Shown here in pieces: positions 25,248 through 33,393 of a stretch of DNA of 64,000 nucleotides; position 1 is the first letter of the stretch; every line of letters begins with the position of its first letter. Source of the DNA: Gamsiella multidivaricata (lineage: Eukaryota; Mortierellomycota; Mortierellomycetes; Mortierellales; Mortierellaceae); assembly GCF_025024155.1 (NCBI RefSeq), contig NW_026251739.1, positions 124,001-188,000 on the forward strand. The letters are read 5' to 3'. A model generated the notes under the pieces. That model did no database searches. It saw only the letters and a list, made by a program, of their open reading frames with translations, and had not been told where the DNA came from. The translations under genes and the position numbers were made by a program.

Positions 25248-25814
25248 AAGGCCAAACGTGAGTGTAAAGTTATCAGGGTCTGGAGCGGGAGCCGCTCAGC
25301 TTCCTTTTTTGGAGGAAGGCGAGAACATGAACGCGGACATGAACACGAACACGATACAAATTGAATATGAAAGAGCAAAACGAGCACGGAAAAAGTTTTT
25401 TTTTTTTTCTTGCACTCCATTGGCAATCGAGCCTCAACGCCCAGTCTCACACAATAAAAGAACGAACTACCATAATACAGCGCCTCGATGCCTTCTCTGA
25501 TCGAAACTCAGATGCAGGAGGGGAAAATGAAAGAGACTCATACCTTGGGTCGTAATGACAGTAGGCGTCGATCCATCATGAAGAGATGCACCGAGATGAT
25601 CCAATAGTTCTTTGTCCTTCTTTTCAGCGATCGGGGCTACATATTTGCCTTGGTTGCTTGAAACTGCGTAGTAAAGCGGTTTCTCAGTGTTGAGACATCT
25701 CTTGGATCCTACCGAGACCGCGGTTGATCTGGCAAAGGGTACAGTTACACGCGAGATTCCTGAAGAAGAAGGGGCCCGGTGGAGCGAGCGAGAGATCGTA
25801 GCAAAGCGCTGCAT
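23534..25814 (-). CDS. ACOT9-like mitochondrial acyl-CoA thioesterase
   Basis: Double hot-dog-fold enzyme expected to hydrolyse acyl-CoA to free fatty acid and CoA in mitochondria. Five exons on the minus strand (25544-25814, 24910-25207, 24603-24802, 24086-24480, 23534-23947) sum to 1578 nt, giving 525 residues, within the usual range for ACOT9-type proteins. The N-terminus is basic and Ser-rich with few acidic residues (MQRFATISRSLHRAPSSSG), fitting a mitochondrial presequence. The first hot-dog region carries HGKIMEDLDALAG; the second begins IFGGYLMRLAYELAF, and HNKIFGGYLMR is the family's recurrent hot-dog signature. Intron 1 contains a 30-base T tract (in gene sense) next to its acceptor. 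The family assignment rests on the paired hot-dog signatures; substrate chain length cannot be read from the sequence. Confidence 0.88.
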
Positions 25815-26276
25815 TTTGGGGGAGGGGAAGAGATGAGATATATGAAAAGAAATGCAGGCGATCGGAGATGTTGTACAAGGAGTGTGCAGAAAGTACAGGA
25901 CGGAGGTTTTTTTTCCTTTCTAGAGGGCAAGCGTGGGAAATATTTGGGGTGATGTCTCGATGTCTCGATGTCTCGGGGCGAAAGAAGTGATCAGGAATGA
26001 GACGAGTCCAAAGTGAATGCAGGAATGAATGAGAAAGTCGAAGAAGCGAGAGGGGAGCGCGAAGAGAGAGAAAAATATGTATACACATATAATAATAGGC
26101 CGCTTTATTTCTGTGAGACATGGCAGGATAATGACGAAAGTGACTTGCTGATCCAATTTGGCAGGCCTGCAGCTACACCACATGGTATCAATCACGGCAG
26201 GGCGGCAGAAGGAAGGAAGGATCTATGGCGAAGAACAATATATATCGTCATGCATCCTAGAGCGAAGGCACCGGAG
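25815..26276. other. Spacer between the thioesterase and ZUP1 (tandem, both minus)
   Basis: It contains the promoter and leader of the thioesterase gene and the 3' UTR of ZUP1. A GATGTCTC direct repeat (three copies) lies at 25951-25975. No ORF was supported. Confidence 0.5.
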
Positions 26277-28188
26277 TCAATGAACTCGCGTGCTGCTGAC
26301 CAGTTTACTCTGCTGTGCCTCCTCATCGTTCCACCCAATTGAGAGCGAAGTATTACTCTTGAGGAGCTCCAACACATTTCGCTGTCGATAACCATCCGTA
26401 TCATCGCTCTCATGGTACAGGCCGGAAATGCCAAGCAGCTGGTATTGAGCCTTAAAGGTCCCCACGTGCAGCTTCAGTCGAAATGCCTTGAGTAAATACT
26501 GGGCATCAAGAAGACCTCGCTCAGCCGTTACCTTGGAGCCGAGTGAAGGTGACACCGTCTTTGAGACAGATTCTTCCCGTAGAGTTGGTATGGACCTGTG
26601 AAGCCAGCGACCAGGATCGAACACCAGGAGATCCAGCTCCCCTGTCGTCAAAACCTCGATGCCAATGATCGTACGCGAGTGGCCCTGGTGCTGAATGTAG
26701 AGGGGTGGTTTGGCAGTCTGGATGACCCTCTGATCCGAGTCTTGTTGTAGGTGGCTTGAGAACGACATCAGTTCTGGTGCAGTAAGGGGCGACCATGGTG
26801 GTGTCCGAAAGTAGTTGTAGACTGCTGAGAGCATTGCCGGATGGGTACCATTGGGGCCGGTGGGCATGTGGAAATCGAGTATGCTGCAGCGGATCCCAAG
26901 CGAGCACAAAATTGACCACGCCTCTGTGGTCCCGATCCACTTCCTGGTTCCCCTAACCTTGTGATTCAGCTGCCGTGCACCAGAGAGGTCATAACCCTTC
27001 TCCCATGCAAACTCGAGCTGTTGCTGGAGCTCAGGAATGGTGGGAATAGAGCTGGATATTTGTCTGTCGGTATCATCCCCGATTGTGTCATGGATGGCGT
27101 CCTGGTGAGCAGATGCTTGCTGGACAACGTAGGACAGCATCATTTGAATATTCCGATATCCGCATCCCCATCCTCGGTCTGATTTATCGCTTTGGCAAAA
27201 GGCCACAGACGGGTCTGCAAGATATGCCTGCCTGGTGATGCCCTGCGCTTTTGAAATATCTAGTAGCATTTTCGCCTTCGCAATCAATCCTGGGACCCCA
27301 ACGTCATTGGGTGAGTTAGCAGAAAGAAAAGTGAGTTGCGAAGGCGAAGGCGATGGAGTTCCTATCCTTAATGATCCACTGCCAGTATCTGTCCTTTTAA
27401 CAAATCCATCCATGGTTGTTTGACCACCTTCTTTTGTTTTCTGTACTGGACTCGTGCGCAGGATTGCTGCCTCTGAAGAAGCAGTTCTCGGCTGCTTTTT
27501 GGGTGCGCCTCTAGGATATGACTCTGAAATGTGTGGAAAGTGGCTCCTTGCTCGCTTTCCAGTGGTGTCGTGCCGCGCATGCATATGGCCCTGCGGGGAT
27601 ATTGCGATTCAAAATGTCAGTTGCTTGCGATTTCATCGGCCTCATTCCTATGGTTTTGTAAGAGAGTATGGTCAGGGAGTCATCGCTACCTTGGTAGTGG
27701 AACTCTCTATCCAGCCAGCACCCTGAATTCGCTCCGCAAGATGTCTATCCATGTGTCCTGCCATGGCTTCGATGCTGACTATATGGATGGGGCGTGGGTA
27801 ACACAAGTTATATTATGAACGAGATCAATGGTGGGAGCACTATTGTCATCATTTTTATTCATTAGACCCAACATATCGTGATCAAGCATTCGCTGAACAT
27901 CACTAAGTGCTTACCCATCATACCGCAGCCTGGGGCATCGCACTCAATTGCGAATTGACTGAATAAGGACGAGCCCGTGATCTCAGCATCAGCCTTCCCG
28001 TTGGCAGGTTTGCCTACCTCCTCGCTTGCCCTTTGCGCTGGCTGGATCTCGTCTGCAAAGTGACTCTGAACATGGCTTTCGAATGCGATAATATCTCCGT
28101 AGAACGACTCATGGCACATGGGACAGGAATGGGATTCGCTTCTGTTGCTTGTGCTGGCTGCGGTGTCTTTTCCACTCGATTCCGCCAT
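26277..28188 (-). CDS. ZUP1/ZUFSP-type K63-specific deubiquitinase (peptidase C78)
   Basis: Cysteine peptidase of the UFSP fold that in animals and fission yeast cleaves long K63-linked ubiquitin chains in genome maintenance. Three exons (27915-28188, 27690-27778, 26277-27590) sum to 1677 nt, giving 558 residues. The first zinc finger begins CPMCHESFY near residue 22 and ends HVQSHF. A second C2H2 finger is split by intron 1: Cys-x4-Cys lies in exon 1 (CDAPGC), and the His pair (GHMDRHL) in exon 2, with the canonical 12-residue spacing once spliced. The catalytic domain carries the hallmark DRGWGCGYRNIQMMLSYV (catalytic Cys about 264), then a QGHSRTIIGIE segment supplying His and LLVFDPG supplying Asp. 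The catalytic triad looks complete. The gene is read away from the transposon, whose insertion point is about 100 bases upstream of its ATG. Confidence 0.92.
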
Positions 28189-28291
28189 TGACTATGGTCC
28201 GGCCCCGTTTTGCATGGAGCAGTGTGGAGGATGGGCGAATAAAAACTAGATATTATTTTTGGTGGCGACCCTTTCATTGGCCAGTCGCGAT

Positions 28292-28301
28292 AATTCAGGA
28301 T
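28292..28301 (+). repeat. Left target-site duplication
   Basis: AATTCAGGAT directly abuts the left inverted repeat (one extra G at 28302) and is repeated exactly at 33198-33207 after the right inverted repeat. A 10-bp duplication is within the 8-11 bp range typical of Mutator-like elements. Confidence 0.93.
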
Positions 28302-28302
28302 G

Positions 28303-28329
28303 AAAGTGGCGCAAAATTGGCCAGAAATC
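28303..28329 (+). repeat. Left terminal inverted repeat
   Basis: It begins AAAGTGGCGC and ends TTGGCCAGAAATC. It matches the reverse complement of 33171-33197 at 22 of 27 positions, the differences being four A/T swaps in the middle and one near the inner end. Confidence 0.9.
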
Positions 28330-28819
28330 TAGACTACTACAGATCTGATACAAAATGCGAGCGCAATCCTCACGTGATAACTTGTTTGTTCACACGCACA
28401 TGGTTGAATGAAAAGTGGGAGTCCGGCGAGGAGGAGAGCAGACAGCCGCTTGGTGGACCATCTCCAGGGAAAAGTGGTTTTGAACGAGATGGAGAGAGGA
28501 AGGAGGATAAAATTCATATCGGCCCGTGATCTTGACTAAGAGAGGACCCATCGGACCCGACAGGTTGCGTAGCGGTTTTGGGACCCGGCTCAAGTATTAG
28601 AAACCATGCGACTCAGAATGTGCATCATAGGTATTTGGTTCCTTATTTTACATTAGTTTAGTGGGGGCTTTTTGTTAGCTATCTTTTGATAACTTTCGGC
28701 CGGCTGACAGTCCAAGCCGAGGCTTGGACAATGCAGCCTGTGGCACGCCTGCACGCCTGGGGGGATCTGGCGTCAATAAAAAAAAAAAAAAAAAAAAAAA
28801 AAAGAATGAAAAGTGGGAG
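28330..28819 (-). ncRNA. Candidate Fanzor guide-RNA (fRNA) region
   Basis: In TnpB and many Fanzor loci the guide RNA scaffold lies 3' of the nuclease ORF and ends at the transposon terminus, the guide being read from the flanking host DNA. Here that slot is the roughly 490 bases between the Fanzor stop (28820) and the left inverted repeat. In the minus-strand sense it opens with a run of about 25 T (28779-28803), then GC-rich sequence with a perfect 9-bp-stem inverted repeat (28710-28729) and a tandem AGGCGTGC pair near 28745-28760. No ORF competes. Transcription, processing and structure are unproven; the call is positional inference plus the visible hairpin. Confidence 0.35.
28710..28729. 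repeat. Perfect inverted repeat (hairpin) downstream of the Fanzor ORF
   Basis: GTCCAAGCC and GGCTTGGAC are separated by only two bases, so as RNA it would form a stem of 8-9 base pairs with a tight loop. It lies 91 bases beyond the Fanzor stop codon, in the segment expected to encode guide-RNA scaffold. Confidence 0.85.
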
Positions 28820-31516
28820 TCAACACACCGACGCCTCAGGGACGACTGGCAACGGGTCGACTGATGCCTGGACCACGGGACTGCCAGCGCGGTTGCTACT
28901 CATGGGCGCATCTTCATCCATGGCATCCGACCCTGACGCGTAGAAAACGTCGTCGTGGGCCTTGCGTGCACGTTGCAACGGCTCCTTGTTCTCTGATGGT
29001 CGGGCAGCAGTGTCGGCAGACGAGGGGTCGCTGTTGCTGTTGGGTTGGACGGTCGCGGGTCGGGCGGGGCGCTGGGCCGCGGCACGCGGCTCGGTTGACT
29101 TGAGCACCATCCTCCTACTATTGCCATTGTTGGTGATGGTAGTGGTGCTGGAGGTAGTGCGCTGGATGTTGGTGGATGTTAGCCCCGAACCCATAACGGT
29201 CATCTCAGCACGCATGGCAGGCTTTTTTGTCGCACGACTTTGGCTCTGGCTGGTCGTTCTGCGCTTGATGGCTGCTGGTGTTGGGGCAGTAGCGACCCAG
29301 GATGAGGAAGATCCTGCGGCATCATCGTCGTTGTACTCCATGACCCTCGTCCTCGTCAGGGCTCGATCCATAGGTGATGATGGTTCAGCAGTTGCGGCCT
29401 TCTTGCGGCGTCCGCCTTCCTTTGAGGTAGCCTTGCGCTTTCCGCTACCAGTTGTGCTCCTGCCGTTGCTATTGTTACCGTTGTTGCCGGGTGCCGCGCC
29501 CATAGTGCCTCCATTGGTATTACCGCCACCGCCACCGCCACTGTCGCTGGGGCTACTGCCGCCATTGTTGCCACTCGATACGCTTGTTTGCTCTTCCCAC
29601 GGATAGGTGCCATCAGCGCGCACTGGTTGGAGGTATCGCGGCCGGCCGTTCCCATTGAGGTAGCTGCGGACAATATGGCACATGTTGGCAGCAGCCATGG
29701 CGTCCCGATGGTAGCGTCTTCGGCAATGGCGACAATGGAGACGACGAACGGTGATCCGTCCGATAAAGTTCTCACACCTCGGGCATTTCTGTGAGGTATA
29801 AAATTCGTTGACGCCGATGGAGATGTAGCCGAGGGAACGGGCCTAAAGAAAGAAGAGATTGTTTGTACTGTAAGTATGTTGAAATCACTTTTGAGGCTGC
29901 CCTCAAACATCCAAACAATAAAGAACTCACCATTTGAATGAAATATTTGCTAAAAGTACTATCCAGAGAAGCAAGACCTGCCTTTGTCTGGAACTTGGAG
30001 AGTCCGACGGCGATGACAACGTGGTTGTCGTCAGCTTTCTTAGCGCCAATCGATCCACCAACAGCTTTGAGCAGCGCATTGGCAACCTTGGCGTACTCCT
30101 CCTGCTTGGCCCGTCGGGCGTCCCATGTGTGCTTTTTGAACTGGTAGTTGTTGCCGTTGTAAAAGTTGTTGAGCGCCTCATAGTGCTTCTCGCGATGCTT
30201 GATGTGGCTCGACACGCTCGCCTCAGCACCTTTGAGTGACGGTAAGGTGGACTTTATCTGCTTAATCGTACGCGGCTGGGCTGGCGACGCATCGTCATGT
30301 GTGTCTTCCGTTGAGCCATCCAACGGTCTGTGCTTCTGTGCATCCATCCATCGCCTCAACTTAAAGATGGGTTGCATGACTGCCTTGGTCTTGACAGCTT
30401 GGTTGTGAAAGGCCTCGGGATTCTGCACGCCGTTGGGTCCCGGCTCCGGTTCGAGCAGCAATAAGGATGCACCAACAACGCACGCCTGTCCAAGATCAAG
30501 TCCCAGGACCTTCAGTTTGTTACCCGGGCAGCCAAAGCTGCGCACGATACCCTCGGGCGATCGGACGATGTTGCGGATCTCCGATAGGTAGTAGTCCACG
30601 CCGCCAACGGTGCTCTGCAGCCGAGGCGGGAGCTTGGCCACGCGGTAGCGTCGGTGCCGCACTGATTGCAGCTCACGCAGCTTGAATGCCAGCAGCTGGA
30701 CCTTGTGTCCGTCCGTCTTGATCGAGCCACGCAACAGATAGCCTTTGATGCGGTAGGAAGCAGAGTCAAAGGCCTCGTCTCGCAGGCTGTTGACATGGTC
30801 GAGAATCGCGCGTGGTGGCCATAGCCTGGTGGCTGCGAGAAATCCTCGCTTGCCGCGTTATCTCACGCTGAGGCCCGCTGGATTGACGTCTGCGATGAAG
30901 CTCTTGATGACATGGCCCACCAGGAGGGACTGCTGCGCGTCGACAAGAGCCAGGCCGTTGGCAGGCGGATCACTGAACTGTGCCGCCGCCATCTCTTGCA
31001 GCTTGACCTTGAGCGAGGGTTGTGGCATATAGCCATATAGCATGCTGCCACCGCGTGTATTTAATTAGATCCAGCGAGTCCTATCAATTTACTTAGGCCA
31101 CCGAGTAACATATAATGTTTTCGGTGGATAACTCTTGTTCTCATTGACTCCCGGTTCAAGTATACTTCGCAAGGGTCGATGCCAAAAGAAACTCATCAAC
31201 TCGGGCTCCGAGAAGGTGACATAGCCGATCTCCACGGGTGACAGCGGGCAAATCTTCCAGGAGTGTTGTGTGAGGCGGCTGAGGCGAATAAAGTGCCCTG
31301 CTCTTGCTGCTTCTTTAGCTATAGTGACAACCGGAAAGGCTGTGTTAGCGCCAAAGTGAGCTCCACGAAAAAAAAAAATGGTGTTCATATCATAAATCTG
31401 AGCATGACAAGTACCTTTTGAAGCAGAGTCTTGGTGCCGTTCCGGTAATGTTTCTTGATCTCCACGTTGACTTGGCCAGCAACCGATCTCACCAAATCAG
31501 ACGGCTTGTACTCCAT
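28820..31516 (-). pseudogene. Fanzor RNA-guided nuclease (TnpB homologue), probably disrupted
   Basis: Eukaryotic relative of TnpB/Cas12, expected to be an RNA-guided DNA endonuclease. Proposed exons: 31415-31516, about 31094-31369 (5' limit uncertain), 30858-31044, 29931-30857 and 28820-29842. RuvC-I is VLGLDLGQACVVG (Asp codon 30495-30497). The usual RuvC-II Glu is absent after VVIAVGL; instead VNEFYTSQKC supplies the relocated Glu (29804-29806) known for Fanzors. A CPRC/CRHC zinc ribbon follows, then RuvC-III YHRDAMAAANM (Asp codon 29702-29704). The triad is therefore complete. A roughly 270-residue Ser/Gly/Asn-rich tail follows. Two defects are visible: an in-frame TAA at 30858-30860 between SVR and RGKRG with no workable intron, and no in-phase splice joining exon 1 (MEYKPSDLVRSVAGQ...) to exon 2. 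Exon 3 is reached through a 48-nt intron. It could be a decaying copy or contain an unrecognised intron. Confidence 0.85.
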
Positions 31517-31689
31517 GCCGCCGGCGGACAAGGGCGCTTGCTCCAACAAGCTAAGACTAGAGGAAATGGGTGTCCTTGTGTGTGAGAGGGGGAAGGGGGA
31601 AGGGGGGAGGAGAGAGAGGGCGAAGGTTTTTGGGGAGTCGCGAACAAGACAAAAAGCAAAAAAGGAAAAATGGCAGAGTGGTGTGCATG
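31517..31689. promoter_or_regulatory. Divergent 5' region shared by Fanzor and transposase
   Basis: The Fanzor start (31516) and the first recognisable transposase codons (about 31690) are back to back. The segment between is purine-rich on the plus strand and keeps an open frame upstream of the Fanzor ATG as far as 31693, so the nuclease could start slightly further out. No DDE-domain sequence remains here, so the transposase 5' half has probably been lost at this junction. Confidence 0.4.
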
Positions 31690-33055
31690 CCAAGGTTTAT
31701 GACTGTGCCTTCCACGTTGCACAGCTTTGGGAAAAAAGACTATTCACCGGTCATTCAGTAAGTCGAGAGCATTTTGTCACACCAGTGATTGAATTCATGG
31801 GGCGCCGATACTATCGAACAAACTGATCCTTCTTGACATACTGTTTAGCCTGCTCTGCAAAAAGAGATGAGACCCTTGTTGAATAAGATCCGCTTAACGT
31901 CTAGAAAAGAGGGTGGGGATGGCCAGGATGTGCTCTGGCAACAGTTTCGGGACAGGTATCCCAACGACAGCTTGATCAAGTATTTGCAAAAAAATTGGTT
32001 CACCGTCGACGAGCTGCCTAAATCGGCAGAATATCACAGACAGGTAATATGTGCCCCATGGTACAGGATCGATCGCTCAGTCACGCACTTCAAACTGATA
32101 ACATCACCCTTTCTACCTAGAATCTTCCTGACATCACCACAACCTGCTGGAAAGCTGGCACAAAACGCTCAAGAAGGTCTATTTGCGTCACGAGCGTAAT
32201 GTTCGTCCAGATTTCCTGATGTGGATGCTGGCGGCTGTCATCGAGCTAGACTTCCGTATAACCTACTTCAAGGTCAAGAACAGACTTGAAGCACCCAAAA
32301 TGTCCAAATTCGACAAGGCTAGGCAGGCGAAGGCTCGTGCCCTGTCCATAGATGAGGCCAAGCAAATGGTCACAAGCGAGGTGGAGCTTGGCGAGGTGAG
32401 TATTGGAACCTCGCAGGATGCAGCCGGATTTCTCATGTGAATACTTCAGCATGGATGCTGAACCTTTATTCTTCTCTCTTTACAGATCCGTGTCCGGTCT
32501 TTCAAGACTGTCGACACTCACTACATTGTCAAGATCAAGAGGGACAAGGGCTTGATTGTATCTTGCAGTTGCTTCGACTACATCAGGAACTGGATCCCTT
32601 GCAAGCATATGTACTTGGCAGAACAAGTATTTCGTCCTTACAATGTCGAGGTCCAGCAGGTTCCAGATCAATTTCCGGAGGAGCCAGATGTACCAGAGCC
32701 AGCGTCAGCGGAGCATGACAACTAAAGAGCGCTCGATCAAGAGCTCGATCAGCTTGCCGACAATGTTGAAAAAGAGCTCCAGCAACGCTTTCCCGAAGCA
32801 TGGGAGATCCTAACGGCACAGAGATTCGCGGCAGAGGAGGAGGAAATGCTGAGGCGAGAACAGGAGGCAGCGAATGCAAGGGTGGAGTGCGAGGAGAGAA
32901 TCCAACGCAGCCTCGAACAACCTGCCACTCATGTCAACAAGAGGCTGCGAGTGTGCAAATTGACACAACTTCAAGACTTTACTGGTGCATTGGCAGGTCT
33001 GTGCCATCATGCAAAGGAATTGCATATGCCTAGAGCAGGTCGTGCGTATCAATAA
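31690..33055 (+). pseudogene. Truncated MULE-type transposase with SWIM zinc finger
   Basis: The C-terminal half of a Mutator-like DDE transposase. Segments: about 31690-31757 (VYDCAFHVAQLWEKRLFTG), 31849-32043, 32121-32395 and 32486-33055, joined by GT-AG introns. The third segment reads NLLESWHKTLKKVYLRHE, the conserved region after the DDE core. The last holds the SWIM finger CSCFDYIRNWIPCKH (CxC-x9-CxH). Defects: the DDE catalytic core is missing upstream; the third segment needs a one-base correction near 32140 (ACCACAACCTG where ACCACAAACCTG would keep frame); and a TAA at 32723-32725 interrupts an otherwise open frame that continues for 109 codons. The copy cannot encode a working transposase, so mobilisation would need a full-length relative elsewhere in the genome. 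Confidence 0.85.
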
Positions 33056-33170
33056 AAGTCGCTCTGGCGTCGATGTAGAGTGCCAGGGCGTGATGACAGG
33101 AATGAAGGCGAAGAGCTGGGTGGGACACATTGGCATCAGGCGCAACCCGCAATCCTCGCTGCCTCCTTTG

Positions 33171-33197
33171 GAATTCTGGCCAAAAAAGCGCCACTTT
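33171..33197 (-). repeat. Right terminal inverted repeat
   Basis: It ends GCGCCACTTT immediately before the right target-site duplication. See the left repeat for the match. Confidence 0.9.
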
Positions 33198-33207
33198 AAT
33201 TCAGGAT
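33198..33207 (+). repeat. Right target-site duplication
   Basis: AATTCAGGAT is identical to 28292-28301 and marks the other side of the insertion. Confidence 0.93.
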
Positions 33208-33211
33208 TTGA

Positions 33212-33218
33212 CACGTCA
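33212..33218 (-). promoter_or_regulatory. Candidate unfolded-protein-response element upstream of calnexin
   Basis: The minus strand reads TGACGTG within GCTGACGTGTC, a match to the ACGT-core element bound by Hac1/XBP1-type bZIP factors. It lies about 175 bases upstream of the calnexin ATG, five bases outside the transposon's right target-site duplication. Calnexin is a classical target of the unfolded protein response, so the site is plausible but unproven. Confidence 0.4.
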
Positions 33219-33253
33219 GCGAGGGCGGGCCCCAACCCAACCCAATTGAGTCG

Positions 33254-33264
33254 TATATAATATA
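33254..33264 (+). promoter_or_regulatory. TATA-like element of the calnexin gene
   Basis: TATATAATATA lies about 130 bases upstream of the ATG at 33394 and is followed by a C/T-rich leader. Confidence 0.45.
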
Positions 33265-33393
33265 TCAATATATCGTGGACAATATAAACGTTCCCTTTTG
33301 TTCCTTCGTTTTCTCTTTCCACAACTCATTCCATTGCACCTTCATTCATTTCACAGCTTCAACCGCCCTTGACCACCGTTCTCTTCATTCACA

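Larger units (their letters stand above)
28302..33197. mobile_element. Fanzor-carrying MULE-type DNA transposon (4.9 kb)
   Basis: The boundaries are set by 27-bp imperfect terminal inverted repeats (28303-28329 and 33171-33197; 22 of 27 positions match) and a perfect 10-bp target-site duplication outside them. The interior holds two divergently transcribed genes: a Fanzor nuclease on the minus strand and the 3' half of a SWIM-type MULE transposase on the plus strand, with their 5' ends separated by less than 200 bases near 31.6 kb. The repeats, duplication length and transposase type all agree with the Mutator superfamily. The transposase is 5'-truncated and carries a frameshift and a stop, so the copy is probably non-autonomous. 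A 10-bp direct repeat, CGCAATCCTC, occurs just inside both ends (28362-28371 and 33148-33157). Intact duplications and inverted repeats suggest a fairly recent insertion. Confidence 0.9.

Noticed and set aside
28962..29606. 214-codon plus-strand ORF
   Set aside because: It is antisense to the Fanzor C-terminal exon, whose zinc ribbon and RuvC-III motif are decisive; its long hydrophobic runs mirror Ser/Gly/Thr repeats on the other strand.
30817..30870. A 34- or 41-nt intron removing the Fanzor TAA
   Set aside because: Donor GTGAGA and acceptors GCAG or CCAG exist, but both are shorter than any intron seen here (minimum about 48) and leave the downstream RuvC exon out of frame.
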